From an uncultured Oscillospiraceae bacterium (GTDB taxonomy: Bacteria; Bacillota; Clostridia; Oscillospirales; Oscillospiraceae): 64,000 bases of DNA. The position numbers and the translations under genes are program-made. The stretch spans positions 124,001-188,000 of the forward strand of contig CAKSWT010000004.1 in the NCBI GenBank assembly GCA_934512135.1, read 5' to 3'. Positions within the stretch are counted from its first letter, which is position 1, and every line of letters starts with the position of its first letter. Below, one piece after another: positions 25,044 to 33,953 of the stretch. The notes under the pieces were generated by a model, which ran no database searches, had not been told where the DNA came from, and saw only the letters and a program-made list of their open reading frames with translations.

Positions 25044-25979
25044 TCAATCACCATCCTTTGCCAAACGAATTCTGGGATCGATGATACCGTAGAGCACATC
25101 CACCACCAGCATAATCACAATGTACATCAGCGAATAAATAAAGCTCAGGGAAATGACCACGTTGTAGTCGTTGGACTGGATTGCCGTCACCAGCAGACTG
25201 CCCACACCGGGAATGGAGAAGATTTTCTCCACCACCAGGGATCCGGTCATCAGATCCACAATCAGCGGCGCCAGCACCGTCACAATGGGAATCAGCGCAT
25301 TCCGCAGGGCATGGCGGAAAATCAGGGATGCGCCGCTGATGCCCTTGCTCTCTGCCAGAAGCATATAGTCGCTGTCCAGCACCTCCAGCATTTCACTGCG
25401 GGTAAACCGGGCAATGGACGCCATGGTAAACATGCTCAGGGAAATAGAAGGCAGCACCGAGGAATCAAAGGCCTTGCTGGTATCGTAGAGCATGGGGAAC
25501 CATCCCGCCTTAAAGCCCATGGAATAGCTCAGGGTCAGCGCAAACACATAGGAGGGCACCGCAATACCGATGACGGAGATCAGGGTACAAATGGAGTCCA
25601 CAATGGTTCCTCGCATCAACGCAGAGACAATACCCAGGAGCAGTCCCACCAGAGCGCCCAGGAACACAGCCTGTCCGCCGATCCGAATGGATACCGGAAG
25701 ACGGGACTGAATCAGCTGGCTGATGGGAGTGTTTTTGCTGATATTGTAGCTGACACCCAGATCACCCTGCATCATGTTGACCACATAGCGTCCAAACTGC
25801 AATACCAGAGGCTGGTCCAGTCCATACTTTGCGTTTAAGGTCGCACGCTGGTCATCTGTCAGCTTTTCATCATTAAACGGAGAACCCGGCATCAGCTGCA
25901 GCAGGGTAAACAGCACCAGGAGAATCACAAGCAGCGTACAAACAGCCATTGCCACTCGCTTGAGGATATACTTTAACAC
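25044..25979 (-). CDS. oppB: Oligopeptide ABC transporter permease OppB
   Basis: A 311-residue permease beginning MLKYILKRVAMAVCTLLVIL, the standard OppB/DppB opening helix. Six transmembrane helices are visible, with the EAA loop RSEMLEVLDSDYMLLAESKG near residue 200. It pairs with OppC to form the channel. The start is GTG 25979, with AAGGAAGG upstream. An intercistronic hairpin separates it from oppA. Confidence 0.93.
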   Translation of the reverse strand: MLKYILKRVAMAVCTLLVILLVLFTLLQLMPGSPFNDEKLTDDQRATLNAKYGLDQPLVLQFGRYVVNMMQGDLGVSYNISKNTPISQLIQSRLPVSIRIGGQAVFLGALVGLLLGIVSALMRGTIVDSICTLISVIGIAVPSYVFALTLSYSMGFKAGWFPMLYDTSKAFDSSVLPSISLSMFTMASIARFTRSEMLEVLDSDYMLLAESKGISGASLIFRHALRNALIPIVTVLAPLIVDLMTGSLVVEKIFSIPGVGSLLVTAIQSNDYNVVISLSFIYSLMYIVIMLVVDVLYGIIDPRIRLAKDGD

Positions 25980-26019
25980 GCTTTTGCCTTCCTTTCCACC
26001 GTCGGGTCAAATGTAGGTC

Positions 26020-26079
26020 CATACTGAAAGGCCGCACAGCGGAATGGGATAACCACTGTGCGGTCCTGTCTCCAGTATG
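26020..26079 (-). terminator. Intercistronic hairpin between oppA and oppB
   Basis: Two nested inverted repeats (26020-26026 with 26073-26079, and 26031-26039 with 26056-26064) form a long interrupted stem just after the oppA stop. Such a partial terminator or mRNA-stabilising stem would keep oppA expression above that of the membrane genes. Confidence 0.5.
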
Positions 26080-26094
26080 AAAACGTCCTTGCGA

Positions 26095-27807
26095 TTAACC
26101 CTTCGTGGCGTTCTTAAATACGCGGTTCAGGGCAACGGGATGGAACTCAATGCCGGAAACATTGTCTGCAATCATGCAGGCCTCAGCCTTGGTATACGCA
26201 GGAGCAATGACGGCCTCCTCCATGATGATCTGCTCTGCATCATACAGGGCGTTCCAGCGGCCCTCAGGATCGGTGCACAGATCACCGGTGGTGCACTGGG
26301 CAATGATCTCGTCGTACTTGGTGTTGCTCCACAGACCGTAGTTGTTGGAGCAGCCGGTGGTCCACATGTTCAGATAGGTCATGGGATCGGCGTAGTCAGG
26401 GCCCCAACGGGTCAGGCACACCTGATAGTTGCCCTCTTGGATGTCGGAAACACGCTGCTTCTTGGGCTCCACCTTCAGGTTCAGGGTCACGCCGGGCAGC
26501 GCACTCTCGATCTGCTCCTTGATTACGGCGCCCACGTTCTGGGTCTCGGTCTGGTCCTCTACCAGCAGCTCAAAGGTGAACTCGGTCTGTCCCAGCTCCT
26601 CGCAGGCCTTGTCGAAGTACTCCTTGGCCTTGACGGCGTCATCGGCGCAATACTCCTTGAACTTTTCCTGATCTGCGGAGAAGTCGGAGCCGTCGGGGCC
26701 GGTGGCAAACTGAGGCGGCACGGCGGTATAGGTGGCAACGGAGCCGTCCTTCACCACGTCGTTGACAATGGCCTCACGGTTGAGGGCGTTGGAGATGGCC
26801 ATACGCATATTCACGTTGGACAGGGCCTCCACATCATGGGCGTTCATGGTCAGGTACCAGAGGTAGCCAGCGCCATGGACCTGGAAGCAAGGATCGTCCT
26901 TGACCTGGTCAACCTGGTCGCCGGAGAGCTTCATCACGTCCAGCGCACCGGACTGATAGCTCATCAGCGCCTGCTGGGAATCCTTGATGACCTGGTAGTT
27001 CAGGCCGTCCAGGGAGACGTTGCTGGCGTTGTAGTAGTCGGGGTTCTTCTTCAGAGAGAAGTTCAGGGTAGCGGGCTCATAGCTCTCGAGAATAAAGGCG
27101 CCGTTGGACAGCACAGTCTCGGGGCTGGTGCCGAAGGTTCCCTCGGACAGGGAGTTGTAGAAGTTGCGGTTGATGGGATAGAAGGTGGGGAAGTACATCA
27201 GGGACAGGAAGTAGGACACGGGGACGTTCAGGGAAACCTCCAGGGTCTTTTCATCCACAGCCTTGATGCCCAGCTCGTCCACGCTCTTCTCCCCTGCGAT
27301 GATCTCTGCGGCGTTGACCACCTGGCCGATGTCGCTGAGCATGTAGGAGTACTCGGACGCGGTAGCGGGATCCACCGCACGCTGCCAGCCAAAGACGAAG
27401 TCATCGGCAGTGACAGGATCTCCGTTGGACCACTTGGCATCCTCCCGGAGCTTAAAGGTGTAGGTCTTGCCGTCCTCGGAAAGCTCATAGCTCTCCGCAA
27501 TGGCGGGAACCGCCTTGCCGTCGGCATCCATCTGCATCAGGCCGTCGGTGTAGTCGGCGATCACCTCAAAGGAGGTGCCGTCGGTGGCAACCTGGGGATC
27601 CAGGGAGGACACCTCAACCTCAACCATCACATTGAGGTAGTTGCCGGAGGTGGTGGTAGCAGCAGTTCCATTGGCCTCGGCGCCGGATGCCGCGGTGGAA
27701 CCAGCGGTCTCACCGGACGCAGCGGTGGAAGCCTTGTCAGAACCACAGGCGGTGCAGCTCACAACCATCATGGCAGCCAGCAGCAGCGCAAGCGCTCTTT
27801 TCTTCAT
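26095..27807 (-). CDS. oppA: Oligopeptide ABC transporter substrate-binding lipoprotein OppA
   Basis: A 570-residue solute-binding protein. The signal peptide MKKRALALLLAAMMVVSCTAC ends in a lipobox with acylated Cys21 likely, followed by a Ser/Ala/Thr linker (to about residue 55) and the SBP_bac_5 domain. Recognisable segments are YTFKLREDAKWSNGDPVTADDF, split over residues 118-140, and PVSYFLSLMYFPTFYPIN. It captures peptides outside the membrane for OppBCDF. ATG 27807 is chosen because AGGAG precedes it and it yields the signal peptide; the longer open frame upstream crosses the promoter. Confidence 0.93.
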   Translation of the reverse strand: MKKRALALLLAAMMVVSCTACGSDKASTAASGETAGSTAASGAEANGTAATTTSGNYLNVMVEVEVSSLDPQVATDGTSFEVIADYTDGLMQMDADGKAVPAIAESYELSEDGKTYTFKLREDAKWSNGDPVTADDFVFGWQRAVDPATASEYSYMLSDIGQVVNAAEIIAGEKSVDELGIKAVDEKTLEVSLNVPVSYFLSLMYFPTFYPINRNFYNSLSEGTFGTSPETVLSNGAFILESYEPATLNFSLKKNPDYYNASNVSLDGLNYQVIKDSQQALMSYQSGALDVMKLSGDQVDQVKDDPCFQVHGAGYLWYLTMNAHDVEALSNVNMRMAISNALNREAIVNDVVKDGSVATYTAVPPQFATGPDGSDFSADQEKFKEYCADDAVKAKEYFDKACEELGQTEFTFELLVEDQTETQNVGAVIKEQIESALPGVTLNLKVEPKKQRVSDIQEGNYQVCLTRWGPDYADPMTYLNMWTTGCSNNYGLWSNTKYDEIIAQCTTGDLCTDPEGRWNALYDAEQIIMEEAVIAPAYTKAEACMIADNVSGIEFHPVALNRVFKNATKG

Positions 27808-27889
27808 GCAAATCTCTCCTTTACCGTCCGCCGGGCTTGTCTCCATCCCATGAACACAATGCTTCCCAGCGCGGACATTTAATGCCCTA

Positions 27890-27918
27890 ATTATAATCGT
27901 TTCCTGGGCAATCGTCAA
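27890..27918 (-). promoter_or_regulatory. Sigma-A promoter of the opp operon
   Basis: Minus strand TTGACG (27918-27913), 17-base spacer, consensus TATAAT (27895-27890). This is the best sigma-A match in the window, as expected for a highly expressed transporter. Confidence 0.8.
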
Positions 27919-28037
27919 TGAGAATCTTGACAAGAAATCCTGCATTTTTTCAATTACTTTTGTCAAACTATACAACACCCATTTTAAATACTGCCGAAAT
28001 AGCGGGATTTTCGTGCTTTTACGCGTCAAATCATCAC

Positions 28038-28066
28038 TTGACTGCTGGACAGATGTTCTGGACAAT
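28038..28066 (+). promoter_or_regulatory. Possible sigma-A promoter of the SpoVB-like gene
   Basis: TTGACT (28038-28043), 17-base spacer, GACAAT (28061-28066). Together with the opp promoter it accounts for most of the 308-base gap 27808-28115. Confidence 0.4.
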
Positions 28067-28115
28067 CCTGCATATTTGTCCATCTGAGAGCATATTTTTC
28101 CCCGGAGGTGTTTCC

Positions 28116-29639
28116 ATGAAGCACAATTCCGGCCCCTTTGGGCCACAGAACTCCATCTTTTACGGGGCAATTCTGCTGACTTTGGGCTCCATTGTCATCC
28201 GTTTTGTTCAGATGGTGTTTCAGATCTACATCTCCGGGATTATGGGTGCGGCAGGTCTGGGCCGAATGCAGCTGATTATGGCTGTGGGCGGACTGGCCGC
28301 GGTCATCGCCTCCGGAGGGGTGCGCATTGCCGCCACCTGCCTTGCCGCCGAGGAGGCCGGCCGGGATAGTGCCGCCGGGGTACGGTCCGCCATCCGCTGC
28401 TGCTGCCTCTACGGCGGGCTGCTGAGCACCTTGGCCGCTGCGGCGCTGTACCTGCTCTCTCATTTGCTGTCCGCTCGCTGGATCGACGACCCTAGTGCCG
28501 CCCTTCCCCTGCGGCTGTTTGCCCTGGGGCTCCCGCTGAACTGCCTTTGGTCCGTGCTGGCGGGATATTACACCGCCGCCAGCCGGATCACCGAGCTGGT
28601 GCTGCTGGAATTTGCCGAGCGCCTGGGTTCTATCGGCCTGGTGATACTGCTACTTCGGACAAACCCGGGCGCATCCGATCCCTGTGCCGCCGTCATTTTA
28701 GGTTCCACCCTGGCCACACTGGTGAGCTTTCTGATTCTGCTGGAACGGTATTACCGCTCCATTTCCCAAACTGCCCCGTTGCCTCTGCGGCCCATGATGG
28801 GGCGGCTGCTCCGGCTGACCCTCCCTCTGGGCTGCAACGACATTCTTCGCAGCGGACTGGGCACCCTGGAGCAGATTCTGGTTCCCCAGGGGCTGCGGAA
28901 AAGCGGCAGCTCCGGTCCCCAGTCTCTGGCCTCCTATGGTACCATCTGCGGCATGGTCTTTCCCGTGATTACCTTTCCCAGCGTGATTCTCTATTCCCTC
29001 AGCGACCTGCTGGTCCCGGAAATGGCCCGCAGCCGCGCCAAGGGCTGGCAGCCACGGATCCTGTTTCTCACAGAGAAATGCCTGCGGCTGACCATGCTGT
29101 TTGCCGCCGCCACCGCCGGGCTCTGCTTTCTCCTGGGGGACGATCTGGGCATGCTGCTCTTTGGAAGCCGGGATGCTGGAATGTATCTTCGCATTTTTGC
29201 CCCCTTGATTCTTATTTTGTATATCGATACCATCACCGACGGCATGTTAAAGGGGCTTTCTCAGCAGCTCCATTCGGTGCGGTACAACACCTTCACCTCC
29301 CTTTTGGATGTTTTGCTGATCTATCTTCTGCTGCCCCGGTGCGGAATTCGCGGCTTTTTGATTGCCTTCACCCTGTCCCATGGCGTGAATTTCTTTCTCT
29401 CCCTTCGGCGGCTGATTCTGGTCACCGGATACCTTCCCCGATTTCGCGCCACCCTTACCGCCAGCGGCTGCTGTGTGCTGTGTCTGCTGCTGTTCCGCCA
29501 CTGGCCGGGGGCGGGACTTGGGGGCGTTTTCCTTCGAGGCTGCGGCTTCCTTCTGTCCTATCTTCTGCTGATCCGCCTCACCGGAGCCCTGAAGGCAGAG
29601 GACCTTCGCTGGCTTCGGAGCCTGGTGGCAGGGCACTAG
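28116..29639 (+). CDS. SpoVB-like polysaccharide/lipid II flippase family protein
   Basis: A 507-residue integral membrane protein of the MVF/MATE-like flippase superfamily with about 12-14 hydrophobic segments, opening GAILLTLGSIVIRFVQMVFQ, as in stage V sporulation protein B. SpoVB-type proteins move lipid-linked precursors across the membrane for spore cortex or polysaccharide synthesis. ATG 28116 follows GGAGG by 7 bases; the longer open frame upstream runs through the promoter region. Monocistronic, convergent with pepV. Sporulation-specific use is inferred from similarity and from the spore protein at 2.4 kb; a general MurJ-like or capsule role cannot be excluded. Confidence 0.8.
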   Translation: MKHNSGPFGPQNSIFYGAILLTLGSIVIRFVQMVFQIYISGIMGAAGLGRMQLIMAVGGLAAVIASGGVRIAATCLAAEEAGRDSAAGVRSAIRCCCLYGGLLSTLAAAALYLLSHLLSARWIDDPSAALPLRLFALGLPLNCLWSVLAGYYTAASRITELVLLEFAERLGSIGLVILLLRTNPGASDPCAAVILGSTLATLVSFLILLERYYRSISQTAPLPLRPMMGRLLRLTLPLGCNDILRSGLGTLEQILVPQGLRKSGSSGPQSLASYGTICGMVFPVITFPSVILYSLSDLLVPEMARSRAKGWQPRILFLTEKCLRLTMLFAAATAGLCFLLGDDLGMLLFGSRDAGMYLRIFAPLILILYIDTITDGMLKGLSQQLHSVRYNTFTSLLDVLLIYLLLPRCGIRGFLIAFTLSHGVNFFLSLRRLILVTGYLPRFRATLTASGCCVLCLLLFRHWPGAGLGGVFLRGCGFLLSYLLLIRLTGALKAEDLRWLRSLVAGH

Positions 29640-29642
29640 AAA

Positions 29643-29675
29643 GCGCCCGGGAAAAGCAAGGCTCTTCCCAGGCGC
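29643..29675. terminator. Terminator between the SpoVB-like gene and pepV
   Basis: An 11-bp stem with one mismatch (29643-29653 with 29665-29675) immediately after the stop of the plus-strand gene, between convergent genes. Confidence 0.55.
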
Positions 29676-29697
29676 AAACCAGTTTCTTCGTATTCTT

Positions 29698-31110
29698 TTA
29701 TCCGCAGAGGCTCACAATGGCATCTGCAAAAATCTTGGCGGAGGTCACAAGCTCCTCCACTACGGCGAACTCATCGTTGCCGTGCATCCGGTTGTCCGTA
29801 CCGGGCATGGTGCAGCCAAAGGCCACACCGTTTTTCATCTCATGGCAGTAGGTGCCGCCGCCAATGGCCAGGGGCTTGGCATCCTTGTCCCCGGTATACT
29901 TCACATAGGCACCCAACAGCGTCTGAATAAAGGGACTGTCCGCCGGCACATGATGGGGCTGCTTCATGGGCGTGTCCTCCAGATGCAGGCCATGCTTCCG
30001 GCAGTTCTCCGCCACCACCTGCTTCATGTTCTCATCGTTGGCGCAGATGGGGCTGCGGGAATCAAACTGCGCGGAAAGCCCCGTGGTGGTCACATGGATG
30101 ATGTTCAGGCTCAGGGTCAGCTCCCCGGAAATCTCATCCTCCATTTTGACCCCCAGGCCCTCGCCCAGGCAGTCCCCATGGGGCAGCAGCTCAGCCAGGG
30201 CACAGAGCTTCTCAAACTGCTCACAAGGAGCTAAATGCATAGTGGCCACCAGATGCAGCGTAGCGGTAATGGCATTGTTGCCGTTCTGGGGCGAGGCCGC
30301 ATGGGCACCGGCGCCCAAGGCATCCACGGCGATCAGGTTTTCTCCCAGCTCCGTCACGGTAAACTTGACGCCGGTTTCCTCCTGGGCCTTGGCACAGTAG
30401 ATTTCCGCCACCGTCTTGCGCATGCCCTCGATCTCCAAATGGCACTTGTCCGGCACCACGTTGATCTTCAGGCCGGCATCCATGACCTTGACCCGGGGCA
30501 ATGCCTGAGACTCCGGATAAGCTCCGGTGATGGTGCCGTTCAGGCCGCCCTTTTCGATGTTAATCAGAGGGAAGTCTGCGTCCGGCGTAAAGGTATAGGC
30601 CGCCTCCGGCTCCTTTTTATAGTAGTACGCAATATCACTGCTGCCGCACTCCTCGTCGCAGCCCCAGATCAGCCGCACATTGTGCTTCAGCGGGATTCCC
30701 AGCTCCTTGACGCAGCGAGCCGCATACAGCGCCGCCACACCGGGGCCCTTATCGTCTGCGGTGCCCCGGCCATAAATTTTGCCGTCCACCACAATGGGAT
30801 CAAAGGGCTCTGTAACCGTCCAGCCCTCCGCCACCGGTACGCAGTCCATGTGGCTGAGAATGTCCAGGTGATGATCGTTCTCCGGCTTCAGGTCCACCGT
30901 CCCCACATAGTTGTCATAGTTGGTGGTGTGGAAGCCATAGCCCTCCGCCAGCTTCAGGGCTTCCTCCAATACCCGGGCCGGTCCTTCCCCGTAGGGCTTT
31001 CCCGGCTGGGCAGGGCCCTTATCGCTCTGGATCCGCACCAGCTTCTTCACATCCTCAATGAGCTCCTCCCGATGGTCCTCCACCCATTTTGTAATCTGTT
31101 CCTTATACAT
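29698..31110 (-). CDS. pepV: PepV-family M20 dipeptidase
   Basis: A 470-residue M20 metallopeptidase. The first zinc-ligand motif is LSHMDCVPV near residue 85, the bridging aspartate lies in GRGTADDKGPG near 117, and the catalytic Glu-Glu pair in CDEECGSSD near 150, followed by the lid domain and the C-terminal half of the catalytic domain with the terminal His ligand in HGNDEF. PepV releases amino acids from dipeptides in the cytoplasm. ATG 31110 has AGGAGG 8 bases upstream. It overlaps pepT by 8 bases, so the two peptidases are coupled and would act on peptides imported by the nearby Opp system. Confidence 0.93.
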   Translation of the reverse strand: MYKEQITKWVEDHREELIEDVKKLVRIQSDKGPAQPGKPYGEGPARVLEEALKLAEGYGFHTTNYDNYVGTVDLKPENDHHLDILSHMDCVPVAEGWTVTEPFDPIVVDGKIYGRGTADDKGPGVAALYAARCVKELGIPLKHNVRLIWGCDEECGSSDIAYYYKKEPEAAYTFTPDADFPLINIEKGGLNGTITGAYPESQALPRVKVMDAGLKINVVPDKCHLEIEGMRKTVAEIYCAKAQEETGVKFTVTELGENLIAVDALGAGAHAASPQNGNNAITATLHLVATMHLAPCEQFEKLCALAELLPHGDCLGEGLGVKMEDEISGELTLSLNIIHVTTTGLSAQFDSRSPICANDENMKQVVAENCRKHGLHLEDTPMKQPHHVPADSPFIQTLLGAYVKYTGDKDAKPLAIGGGTYCHEMKNGVAFGCTMPGTDNRMHGNDEFAVVEELVTSAKIFADAIVSLCG

Positions 31111-32335
31111 TGCCGTTTCCTCCTCCATAGGCATAAATAATCTCCAGCAGCACCTGAGGCATCACCTCAAGAGCCCGCACCGGGATAAACTCGTAGATTC
31201 CGTGGAACTGGTATCCGCCGGTGGACAGATTGGGGCAGGGCAGTCCCATAAAGCTCAGTCTCGCGCCGTCGGTACCGCCCCGAATGGGCACCGATACCGC
31301 CTGGATACCCAGGGACTCGAAGGCCTCCCGGGCGGTTTCGATCAGGTGCATATGGGGCTCGATTTTCTCCCGCATATTGTAATAGGTCTCCTGAAGGGAC
31401 AGCTGGACCGTCCCCTCCCCGTATTTGGCATTCAGGTACTCCGCAGCCCGGGTCATTATGTTTTCCTTCTCCCGGAGCTTGGTCAAATCATGGTCCCGGA
31501 GAATATACTCCATGGTGGTACCCGTGACCGTTCCCTGGATCTCCATCAGGTGGATAAAGCCCTCGTAGCCCTCGGTGCACTCCGGAACCTGCTCCTTGGG
31601 AAGCATGCTCTGGAACTCCATAGCTATGGTGCAGGCATTTTTCATGGTGTTTTTTGCGCCGCCGGGATGCACCCCCACACCGGCCACCGTTACCCTTGCG
31701 GAGGCCGCATTGAAGTTCTCATACTCCAGCTCTCCAATGGGACCGCCGTCCACAGTGTAGGCAAAATCACAGCCGAACCGCTTCACATCAAACAAGTCCG
31801 GGCCTGCGCCGATCTCCTCGTCGGTGGTAAAGCCCACCTTTACCACTCCATGGGGCCGGTCGGCATGGAGCAGCAGCTCCGCCATCGTCATGATCTCCGC
31901 CACGCCGGCCTTGTCGTCTGCCCCCAGCAACGTGGTGCCGTCTGTGACGATCAGATCCTCTCCGATCACGTCTCCCAGGCAGGCAAAGCCGGTTTCCGGA
32001 GACATGGACACCTTGTCGCTAAGCCAGATGGTCCCGCCGTCATAGTTCTTCACCACCCGGGGCGTCACATGGGCGCCGGATGCCGATTCCGAGGTATCTA
32101 CGTGGGCCAGGAACCCCAGGGTAGGCAGCTTCGCCGTGGTATTTGCCGGAATGGTACCAAAGGCCGCGCCGTCGTCCTCGGAAATATACACATCCTGCAG
32201 TCCCAGCGTTTTCATTTCCTCCGCCAGGCGCTCCGTCAGGACCCGCTGGCCTGGTGTGGAAGGCCGAACGTCGCTTTTCTCGCAGGACGTAGTGTCCACC
32301 GCGATGTATTCATAAAATCGCTCTAATGCAGTCAT
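31103..32335 (-). CDS. pepT: Peptidase T (tripeptide aminopeptidase)
   Basis: A 410-residue M20B peptidase. Motifs: LAHVDTSESASG near residue 75 (zinc ligand and catalytic Asp), LLGADDKAGVAEI near 137, and TTDEEIGAGPDLFD near 170 with the catalytic Glu pair. It removes the N-terminal residue from tripeptides in the cytoplasm. GGAGG precedes ATG 32335. First gene of the pepT-pepV operon. Confidence 0.95.
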   Translation of the reverse strand: MTALERFYEYIAVDTTSCEKSDVRPSTPGQRVLTERLAEEMKTLGLQDVYISEDDGAAFGTIPANTTAKLPTLGFLAHVDTSESASGAHVTPRVVKNYDGGTIWLSDKVSMSPETGFACLGDVIGEDLIVTDGTTLLGADDKAGVAEIMTMAELLLHADRPHGVVKVGFTTDEEIGAGPDLFDVKRFGCDFAYTVDGGPIGELEYENFNAASARVTVAGVGVHPGGAKNTMKNACTIAMEFQSMLPKEQVPECTEGYEGFIHLMEIQGTVTGTTMEYILRDHDLTKLREKENIMTRAAEYLNAKYGEGTVQLSLQETYYNMREKIEPHMHLIETAREAFESLGIQAVSVPIRGGTDGARLSFMGLPCPNLSTGGYQFHGIYEFIPVRALEVMPQVLLEIIYAYGGGNGNV

Positions 32336-32355
32336 GATTGCACCTCCTGCCTGTT

Positions 32356-32383
32356 ATTCTACCACAAGGGCGGTAGATGTCAA
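32356..32383 (-). promoter_or_regulatory. Sigma-A promoter of pepT-pepV
   Basis: Minus strand consensus TTGACA (32383-32378), 16-base spacer, TAGAAT (32361-32356). Confidence 0.65.
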
Positions 32384-32417
32384 TCAGGCAAATAACATTC
32401 CCCGGCGCAGGTTTTCA

Positions 32418-32446
32418 TTGACCTTTTTCCGCTGCTGATGTATATT
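32418..32446 (+). promoter_or_regulatory. Sigma-A promoter of the threonine aldolase gene
   Basis: TTGACC (32418-32423), 17-base spacer, TATATT (32441-32446), 36 bases before the start codon. Confidence 0.6.
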
Positions 32447-32482
32447 GATGATTGACAAAATAAACGAAGTGGATGTGTCCAT

Positions 32483-33496
32483 ATGTACTATTTGAAAAAC
32501 GACTACTCCCAGGGCTGTCACCCCAAGCTGCTGGAGGCCCTGACCCAGACCAATCTGGAGGCCACCTCCGGCTATGGAATCGACCCCTATTGTGACCAGG
32601 CCGCCGCCCGGATTCGTGAGACATTTGCCTGTCCCCAGGCAGATGTTCATTTTCTGGTGGGCGGTACCCCGGCCAATCTCATTCTCATCGATCACGCCCT
32701 TCGGAGCTACGAGGCTGCTCTCACCGTCTCCACCGGCCATATTGCCGTCCACGAGGCCTCCTCAGTAGAGGCCACCGGCCACGAGGTCCTCACCTACCCC
32801 GCCCAGGACGGGAAGGTGACTCCGGCCATCATTGAGCAGGCTCTCATTGACAACCCCGACGAACACACCGCTACTCCGGGCCTGGTCTACATCTCCGACG
32901 CCACGGAGATCGGCACCATCTATACCAAGGCGGAGCTGGAGGCCCTCCATGCCTGCTGTCAGGCCCATGGGCTCTATCTCTATCTCGACGGCGCACGGCT
33001 GGGCACCGCCCTGACCAGCCCGGAAAACGACCTTCGTCCCCAGGACCTCCCCCGGCTCACCGACGCCTTTTACATCGGCGGCACCAAAAACGGAGCCATG
33101 TTTGGGGAGGCAATGGTCCTTGTCAACGATCAGCTGAAGCGGCACTTCCGCTCCAGCATGAAGCAGCACGGAGGTATTTTGGCCAAGGGCCGGCTGCTGG
33201 GCGTTCAGTTTTCCGCCCTGTTTGAGGACGGGCTCTGGTTCCAGCTGGCCACCCATGCCAATCAGCAGGCCAGAACCCTTCAGGACGGTTTGATTGCAAA
33301 GGGCGTTCCCCTGATGGTCCATTCCCCCACCAATCAGCTGTTTCCCATCTTCTCCAACCGGCAGATTCAGCAGCTCTCCGAGCACTTTGCCTTTGAGGTC
33401 TGGGGTCCCTGGGACGAAACCCACAGCGTCATTCGCCTGGTCACCTCCTGGGCCACCACACCTGAAACCGTCAGTGCCTTCCTTCAGGCCATCTGA
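32483..33496 (+). CDS. Low-specificity L-threonine aldolase / beta-eliminating lyase family
   Basis: A 337-residue PLP fold-type I enzyme. The PLP-binding lysine is in YIGGTKNGAMFGEA near residue 200, the conserved aspartate in LYLDGARLGTAL near 170. The family cleaves L-threonine or L-allo-threonine to glycine and acetaldehyde. Start ATG 32483 has only a weak upstream GTGGATG, so translation may be modest. Monocistronic, divergent from pepT. A role in amino-acid catabolism fits the peptide-using context and the glycine symporter downstream, but other beta-elimination substrates are possible. Confidence 0.88.
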   Translation: MYYLKNDYSQGCHPKLLEALTQTNLEATSGYGIDPYCDQAAARIRETFACPQADVHFLVGGTPANLILIDHALRSYEAALTVSTGHIAVHEASSVEATGHEVLTYPAQDGKVTPAIIEQALIDNPDEHTATPGLVYISDATEIGTIYTKAELEALHACCQAHGLYLYLDGARLGTALTSPENDLRPQDLPRLTDAFYIGGTKNGAMFGEAMVLVNDQLKRHFRSSMKQHGGILAKGRLLGVQFSALFEDGLWFQLATHANQQARTLQDGLIAKGVPLMVHSPTNQLFPIFSNRQIQQLSEHFAFEVWGPWDETHSVIRLVTSWATTPETVSAFLQAI

Positions 33497-33529
33497 CCTA
33501 CAGAGGTCAGCACTGTCAATAGACAAACT

Positions 33530-33557
33530 ATGCGCCGGACCAGTCGGTCCGGCGCAT
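33530..33557. terminator. Bidirectional terminator between threonine aldolase and the queuosine operon
   Basis: A perfect 12-bp stem with 4-base loop (33530-33541 with 33546-33557) between convergent genes. Confidence 0.75.
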
Positions 33558-33560
33558 GCT

Positions 33561-33953
33561 TTACGCTATAACACTGCCGCTGGCGGTGACGCGGGCCACC
33601 AGGGCCCCGGTCTCATCGGTCACGGAGACCTCCCCGTACACCTGCCGTCGTCCCTCTCGCAGCAGCTCTGCCCGGGCCGTCAACGTATTCCCACGGGCGG
33701 AACAGAGAAAGGTGATCTGGCTGGTACCAGACACTGTGGGCCGCCGCTGAAAATTTGCCGCCACAGCAAAGGCAAAGTCCGCCAGCATAAACACCACGCC
33801 GCCCATGGTATTCCCCATGGCATTTCGGTGGTGCTCTGTCAGAGCCAGGGTACAGACGGCGTAATTCGCCCCAATTTCGTCAATTACAGCCCCATTTTCC
33901 GTGGCAAACCGGTCCTTTTGGAAAAAGGCTCGGGCCTCCTCCAGCTTTGTCAT
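33561..33953 (-). CDS. PaaI-family hotdog-fold thioesterase
   Basis: A 130-residue hotdog protein with the helix-strand pattern of PaaI thioesterases: NAMGNTMGGVVFMLADFAFAVAAN contains the conserved N/HG...GG...D features of the active site, although the usual histidine in HGG is Met (TMGG). The start is ATG 33953 overlapping the mutY stop (ATGA). Family members cleave acyl-CoA thioesters; the substrate here is unknown. Being last in the preQ1 operon behind mutY, it is probably a passenger rather than a queuosine enzyme. Confidence 0.8.
   Translation of the reverse strand: MTKLEEARAFFQKDRFATENGAVIDEIGANYAVCTLALTEHHRNAMGNTMGGVVFMLADFAFAVAANFQRRPTVSGTSQITFLCSARGNTLTARAELLREGRRQVYGEVSVTDETGALVARVTASGSVIA

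Noticed and set aside
28070..28098. Sigma-E promoter (GCATATT, 14-base spacer, CATATTTT) for the SpoVB-like gene
   Set aside because: The transcription start it implies would fall within the ribosome site, so the message could not be translated normally.
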